Part shown: positions 13,855-25,800 of the stretch, piece by piece
Position numbering within the stretch: position 1 is the first letter of the stretch
Layout: the number at the start of each line of letters is the position of its first letter
From: Heterobilharzia americana
Lineage: Eukaryota; Platyhelminthes; Trematoda; Strigeidida; Schistosomatidae
Direction: 5' to 3'
DNA: 64,000 nucleotides
NCBI GenBank assembly: GCA_944470555.2
Contig: OX104134.1
Span: 109,176,701 to 109,240,700, forward strand
Made by a program: the position numbers and the translations under genes
The notes under the pieces: generated by a model
What the model was told of the DNA's origin: nothing
The model's input: the letters and a program-made list of their open reading frames with translations, nothing else
The model's database searches: none

Positions 13855-13955
13855 TTATCTGGATGTGGCCCTATACGTAGACCTCTGGCGGTCAATCTTT
13901 CTTGATATGACCTCAAACCGTCTTTGGTTCCGTCAAATCTGTGGCCTATTTATAT
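13855..13955 (+). pseudogene. PLE RT fragment, plus strand
   Basis: Plus frame with ALYVDLWRSIFLDMTSN followed by a degenerate RQICG. It parallels IYVWLRQSIFLGTTTF and YRQMDG in the minus-strand PLE copy just downstream, i.e. the segment before RT motif B. It is truncated at about 13955 where the opposing PLE copy ends. Confidence 0.65.
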
Positions 13956-14855
13956 AGAGTTTATCTCGATTGTTAGCTTGTTTACCAGCTTCTTAACCTT
14001 CGCTTTAGGCATAGTTTTTGCTCCTTCACTCTTACATTTTCCTGCATGGCTATCTCTCCCACTTATAGTACAGTACAATCTGCGCTTTTGATTTTCTTTA
14101 AGTACCGCATCGTTAACTTTCATTAGGTTGGAGGGTAGGTTGTTTGCCGTATACAAGTAAACTCTTGTGTCATGTTTGTTGGAAATCCTGATTTCTTCAA
14201 AGGTCTCCTTAAAGTGTGGGATTATGACCGTGTTTATCCAGTTCCTCAGGAAGAGTTTCGTCTTTATTAACTCTTTTTACGAAATCTTCGGGATAATTGT
14301 TTGCTTCCAATGTGCGGCAAAATGACTAACTCTCCCATTGTAGCCTCTTTCGTTGTCACAAAACAGTTTGTCTTGCCGATCAGATTCCATGTGGGTATTA
14401 CTTTAGTGGTCAAAGGATGTCCAGACTAATAATCTAGGTAACTGGAAAAATGTGTTGTTTTCTAAAAATCTTAATGTTTATTTGATTGTAATGCTGTCTT
14501 TCCACCACGTAGTCCATAAAAGCTAATTTCGATAGGTTGGGTTGAACTTCGTTGGGAAAAGTAATACTTCCTTACCAGACTGTTAAGTTCAATGACGATA
14601 AATGTATCGTCTGGGAACCTCAACCGAATTCTTGGAGGTGTAGAGCATTTCACTTTTGTATTTATCGCTAATGGATGAGTAAACAAGTTAGCTGCTGTTG
14701 GGGATTTTGGAGATCCTATTGATATACCATCCATCTGTCGGTACAGATGCCCTCTGAGAGTGAATGTAGTTGTACCAAGAAAGATTGACTGCCGAAGCCA
14801 TACATATATGTTCACATTCGGACAGCCTGAATAGACGAGATGAAGCACAGTTAGT
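13950..14855 (-). mobile_element. Second Penelope-like element fragment, minus
   Basis: A 125-codon frame (14471-14848) carries the PLE RT segment FRGHLYRQ-like, then DGISIGSPKSPTAANLF and a catalytic box FPDDTFIVI in place of YVDDTF. Downstream on the same strand, in shifted frames, come FKETFEEIRISNKHD (about 14180-14225) and TANNLPSNLMKVNDAVLKEN (about 14095-14155), which match the PLE linker between the RT thumb and the endonuclease. The element is 5'-truncated within RT, interrupted by frameshifts, and lacks a recognisable endonuclease. Confidence 0.85.
14471..14848 (-). pseudogene. PLE RT palm fragment
   Basis: The order YRQMDG, SIGSPKSPTAANLF and FPDDTF corresponds to RT motifs B and C of Penelope-like elements. 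Both catalytic aspartates remain (FPDD), but the surrounding frame is broken, and upstream fingers and motif A are missing. It differs clearly from the PLE at 8.3 kb, so it is a separate family or lineage. Confidence 0.85.
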
Positions 14856-15005
14856 TACCTCTTGGAAGTTGTAGCAGTTAGACCTCGTATCTCACTTGGT
14901 AGAGCACAGATCAGAAGGCCGGTGGTCGCCGGTTTGACTCCCGCTGCGGTCCAAATTTCCATTTCACCTTCAATCACCACCCAGCACCAGTGCTAGTCTT
15001 CCAAA
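14830..15005 (+). repeat. tRNA-headed SINE copy, plus (right arm)
   Basis: Box A-like TATCTCACTTGGTAGAGC and box B-like GGTCGCCGGTTTGACTCC at tRNA spacing, then CATTTCACCTTCAATCACC. This is the best-preserved head of its family in the window. The inverted partner lies at 13668-13850. Confidence 0.85.
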
Positions 15006-15583
15006 CCATAGTCAAAATGATAATTACTAATTAGTAAGAGGAAAGGGTGACTGTAGCATTTATCTTCAACATCAGTCTGCTCCAGCAACTACACGCAATC
15101 TGGATTGGTCTGACTCATCATTATAATCGTCAGTCTCCTCATTACTGTTATTCATCTCCACTTTAATCTGACAATCCATGAGAAAAATCGGTTAATACTA
15201 TTCAGTCTCATATATCAACCGAAATGACATATATCCACCTCATACGCTCTACTGCACGTATAAAATTACCAAATAATTATGATTTCACCTGTGACCTTTT
15301 CTGTTTCATATATATAGTCAAGGAGAATATGAATGGTAACATGCACTCTCACACACACGAATACGCTAACCTTATAACGAGAGACTTATAATTGGGCACT
15401 GAATTATCAGTTACCATACTTTCGAAAGACTGACCATACGAAGGGGACTGGACAAGTCTTTGGATTGATTTACATAACGTGGATATTTTGATTATTTCCC
15501 TGATGAAGTTCGGACCAGACCTTCAGTGCGAAGCGTTGGCATTATTTCATTTCAAACACGCTGTGACTTACACAAATACAAAC

Positions 15584-16060
15584 TATATCTAATGCCCCAA
15601 ACTAAGTTAGTTTGTATAAATCGACAGTGATATGTAAAATACATGATGATTGTCAACAGACGAAAGTTTTTACCCTAGTAAGCAAAGACTGATAACTCCT
15701 TCTTGATGAATACATGAGTTCGTTTTCAATCATTCAGCGACTAACGCTTCAGCGAAACGTAACAATTTCAAGCTCATCTTTTTATTAAATATTTTTAGCG
15801 ACTTCTGAATACTGACTTCATGTCCACTACCAATAAGGTAAAGAGCAATAGAGCTGTTGAAGGCCATTCCATCCCCAGGTCATAAATTCCTTGGAATATG
15901 CTTCTTTCTGTTCATCCAGTGTATATGCTTCGTCATTAAATATAACTTTCGTGCAACTCTGCAACCTTTCGAAATTAACCGTACGAGACTTTTGTGTCAC
16001 GTTGGTCTTATTGTGTTCAAATGAGTAAGCCAATGTTAATAAATTACACAGCGTAAGATG
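15584..16060. other. Non-coding DNA
   Basis: Nothing recognisable. A 110-codon minus frame (15827-16159) runs partly into the neighbouring foldback and shows no family motif. Confidence 0.5.
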
Positions 16061-16068
16061 ATCTAAAA

Positions 16069-16490
16069 CACATGACATATTAGTACTGTGTAATTTAAAG
16101 AATCGGATCACACATGGACTTATCGAGTTATTTATATCAAAATTTAGGAAAAGGGGCAATTAAGTTAACAGGAAACATAAGAATTAAGAAGGGAGAACAA
16201 AGCTAGTAGATTATAAACATCTAGGTCATAGTTGTTACTACTGTCCTGACAGAAGTTAAGCGCCGAGTCAGGTTATATTAAAACTTACCTATATGAAGAC
16301 AGTAGTACTGATTTTAATTTTCGTAGCAACAGTTAGATAGTATAGCTTTTTTGTTCTGGCTTCTTATTTTTATGTTTCCTGTTTACTTAATTAACCCTTT
16401 TCCTAAATTTTGACATAAATAATTCGTTAAGTTCACGTGTGATCACATTGTTTGGAATATATAGTGCTAATAGATAACATGTTTCACATA
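16069..16490. repeat. Long imperfect inverted repeat (foldback / MITE-like)
   Basis: The left arm, about 16069-16245, read in reverse complement matches the right arm, about 16298-16490. Shared blocks include CTTTTCCTAAATTTTGA, TTATGTTTCCTGTT and GACAGTAGTA. Imperfect pairing runs over most of both arms with an unpaired centre of about 50 bp. No transposase frame is present. It may be a non-autonomous foldback element or an inverted duplication. Confidence 0.75.
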
Positions 16491-16953
16491 ACCTTCATCT
16501 TCTTTTTACTCTAAGTAATTTCATAATGTCATAGTCTTTTTTTAGTTCATTGAGTATTATAGTGGAAAATACCTCTCCTAACAGTAATAATTGTCGGCTT
16601 AATCACCACAAATCATGAATGTTCTGAAAAACAAAGGAAATTCAAACCAATTACTTCACTTTCTGAACACTGCTCCCAACTTTTAGTTATTTAGGTTCAA
16701 ATATAATAGAGACTCGTTTTTTCTCTTCTCTTTCGTCCAGTCGTATCAATGTAATGTGCTTGCTTGGTAGTATGCTTCTTAGGCCTTGCACTATTATTAT
16801 TATCAGTCGTTGTAGTAGTAGTAGAACAGACTCATTCATTCTTCTCATGATCTGCTAGTTTATGACCAATTAGGTTTGTTAAGCATCTAAGAACTGACTC
16901 AGTAATTTCGTCAAATATATCTATTTTTTTGAGGGGGTTGTTGAGATTTGGAA

Positions 16954-17090
16954 ATATTTCAAGTTGTTATTCATCGAAGACAGACATCAGTTGGAGTCCC
17001 ATACTAGGACGAAACAGCTGTCCAGTGCTCCAAGGTTTCCTTTGTTCCTGCAACTGATGTCAGTCTTCGATGAATATCAACTTGAAATAT
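16954..17090. repeat. 40-bp inverted arms enclosing a hammerhead-like core
   Basis: Arms 16954-16993 and 17051-17090 are reverse complements with two mismatches by hand alignment (each contains TTCATCGAAGAC or its complement). The 57-bp loop contains GAGTCCCATACTAGGAC followed by GAAACAGCTGTCC, the same block as in SINE copies at 25.7, 33.85 and 54.7 kb. Confidence 0.9.
16991..17040 (+). ncRNA. Hammerhead-ribozyme-like core (family 2), truncated 5' core
   Basis: Stem II GTCC/GGAC with loop CATACTA, conserved GAAA, then ACAGCTGT (self-complementary stem III) and the cleavage-site C are all present. The 5' core reads TTGGAG instead of CTGANGAG because the inverted arm starts there, so self-cleavage is unlikely. 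Confidence 0.5.
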
Positions 17091-18504
17091 ATCTATGCTT
17101 AGAAGGTAATTCATTCATTCATTCAATAAAGAAGTGTCAGTGATAAATTCAAGGTGCATTTAGAACAGTGCTTGTTCGATGGATGAGCCTGAAATTATTC
17201 TGCTTCAATATAAGTGATTATTTTTTACACTGATTTGTTTATATAATGCAAATTAAAGGTTTTTTAACCATTTTGAACAGACAACTAGATGGAGCGGGAA
17301 ATGATTCTATACCTTAACTATATCGCATTTAAAATTAGTCATTCACAAATTTCTTGTGAGTTGGTATGACAAAACAAGCCACTTCATCAAAAATGGTTGT
17401 AAGTGATGCATAAAGCTAAATCATTACCTCATTTTTCTCACACTTGTCTATCAAAATAGCACTTTAAGCAAAAAAGTCAATAAATAATGCGATAGACGAG
17501 TAAATACTAAATACCCCCTACTTAAATAACTTGAAAGTAACACATTATATACATAAGATTAAAAAATTGGTTGGAAAACGTGTTATCTTTATCTAAGCCA
17601 AAATGCCTCAAAACTGAGTTGATTTCGAAAACATTTAAGTGTTTCATTACAACTATTTTACGTAGAGCAATAAATTCCCTATCTTAATTACAAATCTTGT
17701 CTTATCACAATTTGCAGATCTTAGTTAAATGAAGAATAAAAATTAGAAAAATGAATGGTTATCTAATAGTTATCATTCTTCGACCGAGAAATTCTGTAAA
17801 TCAAGTAACAGAACTGCAGAGTTTTTCTTTAACGCCCAGTATTGATTTTTATTTCTGTTATTTTTTATGACCAGTTCTTTGGAAAGCTGTTTGTTTGAAT
17901 TAAAGCCAGCAGCTTGAAGAAATCAACATTTCTCACAGCTTTCAGAGTTTCTGGATAAAAGATGGAAAATATTTTGAGCAGTAATTTTAAGTTAAAGACT
18001 ACACAACTTAATGACCTACTGATAAATCTTTTGAATGAGAAAAAGTTACTCCAGATAAACTGGACACCAAAAATACGCTGTTAAGATATGAACAATTTGT
18101 TAAAAATTTAGTTGTATTAGAAAATATTGAAAAGTCTCTCATCTTTAACCTCAGACGACGGTACCTTCAAGAGGTTTCAGCTAAACATGAATAGATAGTT
18201 TTTAATCTGCATGTCGTATAAATGTATTTTGAAACTTTTCACAGCTTACCTTAAGAAATGATGGTGAAGTAACGAGTATCTTTTATAGTTAGTGCTAAAA
18301 ATGATATACGGAATCCTTCTGAAAAGAAAGCCTAAACTATTTTTATGTTGCTAACATGATGATTAAATATACAGCGAGTAAGCATTAGTTAATAACTGGA
18401 GAGCAGTAAGTTTCATGTTATCAAGTCCTGATTACTGACCGAGTTCGATCAGTCAGTTTGCAATGTGATCGACACTCTAGGCACCTCATCATCACAGGGC
18501 ATTT
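17091..18504. other. AT-rich non-coding DNA
   Basis: No frame or repeat was recognised. Confidence 0.55.
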
Positions 18505-18650
18505 TAATGGTTGTTAGTTGGCTGGAAGCACTCAGCAGGAAACCTTGAACCTAGATTTTGTGCTTTTTGTCACTCGTCAGCAAGTTTTATCTGCAGCTGT
18601 AAAGGAAGTGATGTCTCGATTACTTCCAACTAACAATTAGCAGTGATTAC
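18505..18650 (-). repeat. SINE-like repeat body with hammerhead-like core (family 3)
   Basis: The segment shares order and wording with 60.95-61.09 kb and 60.69-60.76 kb: a GGAAGCACTCAGCAGG-like block, CCTTGAACCTAG, then CACTCGTCAGCAAG. Short inverted arms (TGTTAGTTGG near 18512 and its complement near 18640) flank it. A tRNA head is not visible in this copy. Confidence 0.6.
18541..18590 (-). ncRNA. Hammerhead-like core (family 3), G12 substituted
   Basis: On the minus strand: CTGACGAG (18573-18580) is intact, stem II is GTG/CAC with an A-rich loop, stem III is ATCTAGGT, and stem I is CAAG/CTTG. The GAAA block reads AAAA, which would remove the catalytic guanine, so activity is doubtful. Assigned by eye to the hammerhead fold. 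Confidence 0.5.
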
Positions 18651-19530
18651 TGTACAACAAAACGGATCACAACGTCACCAAGCATTTCGGCTTTTCCCAT
18701 CTTTTCAAGCAAAGTAGAGTGCTGAGGCATTGATTAGTCTTTTTGTGTCACTTCTTTTAGTCGAACGACTTCAAGCATTTTGTATAAACGTTCAAGACAG
18801 TGAGGTAGATATCTTCACTTAAAAGTACATTGTCGAACTTCGACAGCAGCAGCAGAAAAACCTACGACATAGAATGAAGATGATAATGGCAATTATTCAC
18901 TAAAAAAACATCCTCTGCTCACAGATTAACTTTCATGGCTTTGTATTCAGTGAATTTGAATATTACCACTTTTATGTAATCATCGCGGACTATCTTAATT
19001 AGTGACTGATACGAAAAAAGTATTCGCTTCCCTCACACGTCCAATGAAGATAATTTATTCTGAAAGAGGCCGAGTTATTGTTGTACATACACCATAAAAA
19101 AGTCACACAAGAGAGTGGAATGAAGTTATAACCCTCAAGTCTACTATACCTTTTAGTAGTCAGGAAAATATCAATCCACCTTCTTATCTAGACTCAACAT
19201 ATAAAATGAAGATAATGCCGATTGTTGATATATGAAAAATTCTGCTACAAATTAGATGAAGGAGTTAGAAGCTCTAAAGTTGTATAATTCAAGCAAATCT
19301 TTATATGATGAAAAGCAAGTAAGTATGTTTAAAATGTCATACAGGAAGAGATACAGTGTGTCACATCCCCAAAAAAGATAATTCTGGAAACAATCTTATG
19401 CTGGCTAAATTTTACTGCCACAGTAAGCAGCGAAGATATAACTTGTCAGCCTACGACATTGGGAAACCAGATACTTTTCTCTTGAAATATGGAGCGTCCT
19501 ACTTCTTTTCAAACATAAATGGTCCACATT
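18651..19530. other. Non-coding DNA
   Basis: Nothing recognised on either strand. Confidence 0.5.
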
Positions 19531-19534
19531 GAGG

Positions 19535-19715
19535 ATGTATACTGGATAGTTGTGGAATACAGTACCTGCATTCCGTCTTATTTCAGACTCGTCACCCGAG
19601 CTTACTTGTCTTTTGGTGAGTGATGTCTTTCCGATTAGGACTGAAATCTATGACCAATCTCTTTAAACTCCACAGTGTAATCCACTAGACTACTGAGTTA
19701 CGATAACCACTCCTT
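19535..19715 (-). repeat. Smα-like tRNA-headed SINE with hammerhead remnant, minus
   Basis: On the minus strand a box A-like AACTCAGTAGTCTAGTGG and a box B-like GGTCATAGATTTCAGTCC form the head (about 19630-19710). Then GGTGACGAGTCTGAAATAAG, a GGAA block and GTATTCCACAACTATCC follow. The last parts match the order of the Smα hammerhead (CTGATGAG, stem II, GAAAC, stem III, then a TTCCACTGCTATCC-like loop). C3 and the GAAA block are changed, so the ribozyme is degenerate. Confidence 0.7.
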
Positions 19716-19719
19716 GTGT

Positions 19720-22700
19720 TAGGGGCAAGAATTCGTCAAGATGTTTTTAAAAAAATGTCTACAGTGTGCTTGTTTGATATGCAGAATATAGTAAACTTTA
19801 CTAAAAATGGTTATCTACACACTATCACCTTGAAGTAATGCAGATGACGGTGCATAATTACTTGTCGGTGATAAATATTGAGGAGAAGAAGAAGAAGCAC
19901 AAATGCAGCTGTCTTAATAATCATCATGAATGATTTATCATTATCTTTAGGCTTTATTTATCGTTCATTCTTCCAAGCACAACAATGACAGTTATTTGAT
20001 GTAGATTTTTATCTGTTTCAATTCACTATTTTTCATTCATTCAGAATATGTCATTCACGTCCACAGACCATATCACGAAAAGATAAATAAATTATCAAAT
20101 GAAGTCATGTTCAAAGCAAAATTCACCAAAAACTAGAACTAATTTGATTAAATCGATGATAATTAAGAGCAGCAAAGATATAACAAACATGTAAAATCAT
20201 AGCAAAGAATTCACAAATGCAACACTCAAAACAAGTAACAATGAAGGTTCTTTCTTTTTAAAACGTAGATTAAATGCAATAATCTGCTGTCTTATTAAAC
20301 AGTAGGTATACCTTAATATCCTTATTAAATTTCAGCGTACTAATCGCTTTCTCTGTTGATTGAACCTTAATTTTACCTTAACAGAAAAGAAGTCAATTTG
20401 TTTATTTATTCTCTCAATACTTTTTCTATTTTAAAGTAGTTTATTGTTTACTACATATCATTTCCGTACTTAGCAAACTTTGGAAATTATCAGCTTATTC
20501 ATCTCTAATTATCAGTCATCTCCAAATTTCATTATTTATTGGCAGCTTTTGTGACTTCGTTCAATGTCATGGCATCTATAGAAACTAACTTACTAACCAG
20601 TTAAATATTATTTCGGTTAACTTGCATATTATTCTGAAAGCTCATTATCAGATTGATGTCTCTGAGAAAGGTCTTTCTGACAAGATGAAAACGTTAAAGA
20701 ATAATATTTTATATTTGTTCTGTTAGCTTGGCCTAATACACTATGCCAGCATTAAACAAGTAAAAATACTTTATAGAACGAAATTTAGCTTAATCGAGCA
20801 TATTTCCAAGCCATGAGGATACAAATTCAGTTTTCTTATATATAATTTACTTCTCAAATATTTTCAACTTTTATTCGCTTAATTTACACTTATGAAGAGT
20901 TGGTAGATTTCAAATATTAGTGCACCCTATGTATATTTTCACTTCACTTGACTGAGAAGATACTTTTTGACATTACAATAGAAAAGCGACAGTCATAATA
21001 TGGCTATCTTTTTCTACTCCATTTACAGTGAGACACAAGAATTATTAGTCTCGAAGCTGATAATGTATTTTAAGTTTTGTCATAAAATATTTTTTTATTT
21101 TTCTGAAACCTGGCGTGATATTTACGAACTTCGGAATACTTTGAATCCAAAAAGTTTTATCTATGAGAAGTAATACGATAACAAAGACGTTTAACGTGAA
21201 AAGTAGTACTTCACCTTATTGTTCTAGGCAAAAAATTTGGTAGGTGTTTTGCGACTGATCACGTGAAAAAACTTTATTGTCGGAAAACCTAGTCTCATGG
21301 TATCAAACCACGACTTGAGTTTTAGTATTTTCTGTATGGAAAAATATATTCGTGAATTTTTAAGGATATTAGCTCTCCATCGACAACACTTATCGACCTG
21401 TGGTTGACTTTTCTATGAAACTTTACTACACAACCCTCTAATCGTTACAGTTTCTTCGGCACGAGTTAAGCTTACTTATCAATCATGTATTCATGTAGTA
21501 CTTAACTATATATCTGCTTACATAAGTGTAATGAAGTTATCCAGTTTCATGACAGTTATATGAATGGTTTTTATTATCTATACGTCAAAAACAGTCCATA
21601 CAGGACGTATGTGCCATAAATATTCAAAACTCAGTGCATATCTTACATTGTAGTATTTCCATTCAAAATTAAGTTAATTTTAGGGCAACTTTGAAAGTCA
21701 CCCGAAATCATCGGGTAAGTTCCTTGATTTCGGCTGGAAACACAGATTTTCAGTTGTTGCTAGGGCGACCTTCAAAGTCACTCTGTTTTTATCAGACATC
21801 CAGGAAAAAAAATTACTGCACTGTGTGTAGCTTAAAGTTGTATGTCACTGAAATAGTCCTTAATGTTACTCCGTCAGGCCACATAAAGAATAAAAGATGC
21901 CCGTTTTATTGTCTTATAAAATGCCCAGTTTCGAACATCAGACAAAATTACTTTGGGCCTTGTAATCTTTACATAGCAATCACCATATACTAAAAATCAC
22001 AGTTTTATTTATTTTAGTGGGATATTGAAAGTGAAGTATGTGTAATCGTTCTAAACCATTATTTTCTTGACAATTTTCACCAGATACCAGAAGCAGAGAA
22101 ACAATATTCCGTTCAGACATAATCTATTTCTCAGCGTCAGGTCATAGTGATTCAGCGACTATGAGTTTCATTTGTATTACGTTAGTCCTTTCTCCTCTGA
22201 AATATGGGGTTATTTCTTAAACATTTGGAACAGTTACTGATTAATTTCTACTGCGTTGGTCTGATGTTAAGTTCATGAAGAAAGACCTTATAGTTCTAAT
22301 CAGAAGCACATTTGGACATATGTTTATTACATTTTCTTCGAAATATGTGAATTTTCTCGCTTAATTAGTGACATGGATTAAACTTCTTCATTTTCTTATC
22401 AAACATGACCTTATTTACTAGGCGTTTTAAAACGAGGTCAAACATTTATTTTGCCTGCAGAAATATGCACTGTTTACGAGCATACATGCTACTAAAGTAA
22501 GGAACTTTGTGTAAACAATGAGTGACCTGCCACATACATAAAAATCAGGTTTTCGGCCAATGAAAATATACGAAGAGAGACGTATTATGAACGCTATATG
22601 TTTAACTGACACTTTTAGCACTGTATTTTTGTGCATACCTAACAGGAAAATTTGTTTTTGCAGTTGATTTTCTGATTATTACAAAAAGCAATGATCTGAT

Positions 22701-25655
22701 ACATTTTTACCTTTATAATGTTGAAAAATTGACGAAATAAAGCCAGAAATATGAGGTACTGGGCTGCAGGTTTGTTTTTTACAGAAGTTTATTGAATCTG
22801 TAATGATATATAGTCAATCGCGTTGTGTATCAGAAATATTCATTCATACTAAAGTCATTATTAAAGATGCAGGTATGAGGATACTATCTTAACTATTTCA
22901 GCATGATATAAGGTGGGATAAAGCAGATTCGTGAAACGTACAAACTACATCCAGTAAGTAACCTATTTAACTCCAACCTCTTACGGGCTTAAGATATGAA
23001 ATATTTAGATGAGAGCAGTCATAATCGTTGGAGTTGATAGTTTACAAGGCTATAACTCAATTTTCAAAGAAGACAATGAATGGATTTATATTTTTCTTGT
23101 TTATTCTTCAACTACACTATACAACATCGAAATAATTGACAGTGATATTCTGAACAAACGATAACACCACTTACAGTTAACGGACAATGCATTCGCAGGC
23201 TTAAAATGCCCAATTGTCACTCAAGCCTTTTCTGTGTGAAAGACATGAATGTATTATTCTTTTCTGGCCACTGATCCAACAAAGTAGCAGGTTCTGGATG
23301 TGATGATACAGTTGAGCAATAAATGAAATGCTTCTGACTCTTACTTTTCGTTGATATCCCTTATCTAGCAATTTAGAAGTCACAACTCTTCGCTTTTTTC
23401 AACAATTCCCACCGTTTATACCTTATCACATCTTAGTGATTTCTTAACTCATGGTTAATGGTATGTTTATAGCCTCTTTAATCTCATAAATGATTGCCAC
23501 ATCCCCCAGTTGGGTAGCATGGTTATGGTATATTAGGTAGGATATTGAAACACACAATCATCTTGGTAGTGAAAACTGTGAGGCTAAATAATGAAGCTGC
23601 TAACAATGTGCGGCTGAATTGTCTCTAAATCGATCGATTCAGTATAAAATTTTCTTAATCACTATCGGGTTGCTTCTAAAAGTATTTAACAAGACAAATG
23701 GACGAAGTAAAATTTATTGATATATGGTTATTATTGTGAACAGAATGCAATGAATAGATGAGTGGACAAATAAGAGAAACAATTATGACTTCAATCCCAT
23801 TATGGTACGTTGATAAAATATCCAACGTAAACAATAGTTCTGATGGGTAGTCATAAAGTTGGCATGCAACAGATATGCGATATGTTCGTAATTTTTGAAT
23901 CAAATGAAAGGGAAAACAAATTCAAACATATTTATCGCAAGGAAGTTATTTTACTGAGTATAGGAGAAAAAGAAAAGGTGAATTTCCTAAAAGCCTTGTT
24001 GTTCAGAAGGAAAACGACCTGAGTCTATATCTCCATTAGAAGTAAGTGCAATAGGTCATTACAATTTTAAATCACAGCAGAAATTTCCATGAAGTATGAC
24101 GTAAAACGTCATTTTTCAAAACAAATGTTTACTGCAGTACACAAGATATATGGAATCTTTATATAAACTGGCAAGTTTCCAATCACTGAACATTTCGATG
24201 TTGGATGAATTACTTCGTCTTTTATGTTTTGAACATTATTAATTTAAAACAATAGACTTCAAAGAATTATGTGCAAAGTAAGGAGCATTTATCACCGGGC
24301 TTCGTGCAGTTGAACTCTGCAAAATATTTACTAACTAAAGCTTAAACCGCAAGTGCATCACAACACATTTTCGTTACCCCAACACACTTAAGTAGCAAAC
24401 TCAATCATTTTACAATCCTGACATCGACAGGTGAAGATGGCTTACAGTCAAACGAATACAAGCTCACTAAGAAGTTTCCTTTCAAAGAGAACAGTTATTT
24501 CATGTTTGCTGCATAAAATATATAGTGAGACAGTATTATCTACTAAATGACTTTTTGAAGACAATTTATTGTCCATATTCCTATATTATGTGAACGTGAA
24601 TAATAACTTGTGTTCAAATCGTCAACCAGTAAAGAATACCATATAACTGTGCAAAAAACAAACAGGATAATACTGAATTATACACCAGCACCAAGACTGA
24701 TAGCAGACAACTTAACGTGATGATCAGGATTGCGCATTGTGGCCACTCAACAAGCTATGTTGATGAAAAAAGTCGCTCCTCAGTGCTCTGCTGTGCAAGA
24801 AGCGTCTGTTTAACAGTAGTAAGTCAAAACTCACCCGCTGTTTTATTTCCAAAAAGCAGCTTCTCTCTGATGAGAGTCAGAGAGACTAAGCCAGATATTG
24901 ACTTGATGGAATATGGTAGGAGTAAGCTGTTACCTCCTTATCACTTACATTTGAATGGTGAGATTACCTTTTTATGAGTAGGCAAGTATTTGCATTTCAA
25001 TGCCAGGGATTCAGTTTCCCCAGTTAGACTTAGCATAAAGTTAGAATACAAACTTTCGACAACAACACGTGCGTAACTGACCTTCAGCTGATTTCTCAAG
25101 GTATCTGTGGTCAAAAGTATTATTTCTGTTACAATCTCATGTTAATGATCGCATGATAAAGTAGTTTTTCGCAGTTTAGGCAGCTGTGAAACGCCAAAAA
25201 CCTTTGCAACTCTGTCAGCATTCAAGTTCAATCAAATAACTATCAGCTGCTCAAAAGTTTGATTTCTATTCCTTTCTTTACATCCCTTTATGAATAATTA
25301 CAGATAATCTTTAACTCCTATCGGCTCCACAGCACTCGATATTGATCCACATCTGCAAAACACTAACCATGGTGTCATAATACTGCAACGCAAGCTACTT
25401 ATCAGAGCCTCCTGTGCCTGCAACCTGCATAACATTGAACAACAGCATTTGCACTAAGGAACTTAAGATTCTCGGGTCAAGCATATATTGTGTTTGTGAG
25501 GCATGACATACTTTGGAAAAAAATTCCTAAAATTCTGATGAGCAGTCGTGACCTATGGGGTAGACAGCCAAGTATAAGGAAAAATAATCAACAATATCAG
25601 TAGATGGTGGTTGCGCCGTATCGTGAACTGACAGAAGCAGAAATATGTAAATTAT
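19720..25655. other. AT-rich non-coding DNA, no supported gene
   Basis: Only short frames occur. Two similar blocks of about 25 bp (TAGGGCAACTTTGAAAGTCA near 21681 and TAGGGCGACCTTCAAAGTCA near 21760) form a minor direct duplication. No retroelement motif or tRNA head was identified. An 86-codon plus frame at 24717-24977 has no recognisable family. Confidence 0.5.
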
Positions 25656-25659
25656 TGGA

Positions 25660-25800
25660 TTCTTACCTAATGGCTCAATGGTAACATGCTTGACGGTTCT
25701 GCATTCGATCCACGGAGGGATCGTGGGTATACACTGTTGAGGAGACCAATAGTAGAACGAAAAGCTCTGCAGTCCTCCAAACTTTTAAGTAGTTTTCCAT
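25660..25800 (+). repeat. tRNA-headed SINE (family 2) with hammerhead-like body
   Basis: Box A-like TAATGGCTCAATGGTAACAT and box B-like GCATTCGATCC form the head at 25667-25712. The body reads TTGAGGAG, a decayed stem II, then ACGAAAAG, parallel to the copy at 54.7 kb. GAAA is intact here, but the first core base and stem II are altered. Confidence 0.75.

Larger units (their letters stand above)
13465..15583. repeat. Large inverted composite: flank / SINE / PLE, arms facing each other
   Basis: Left arm 13465-13935 and right arm 14770-15583 are inverted copies in three blocks. The outer flank 13465-13645 pairs with 15420-15583; both contain the string AAATCAATCCAAAGAC in opposite orientations. 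A tRNA-headed SINE at 13668-13850 (minus) pairs with 14830-15005 (plus). A PLE RT fragment at 13855-13935 (plus) pairs with 14770-14855 (minus). The right arm has an extra segment of about 400 bp at 15010-15420. The SINE-PLE junction is shared by both arms, so it predates the inversion or duplication. PLEs are known for tandem and inverted arrangements, which may explain it. Confidence 0.8.

Noticed and set aside
15827..16159. 110-codon minus frame
   Set aside because: Overlaps the foldback at 16.07 kb and has no family motif; most likely chance.
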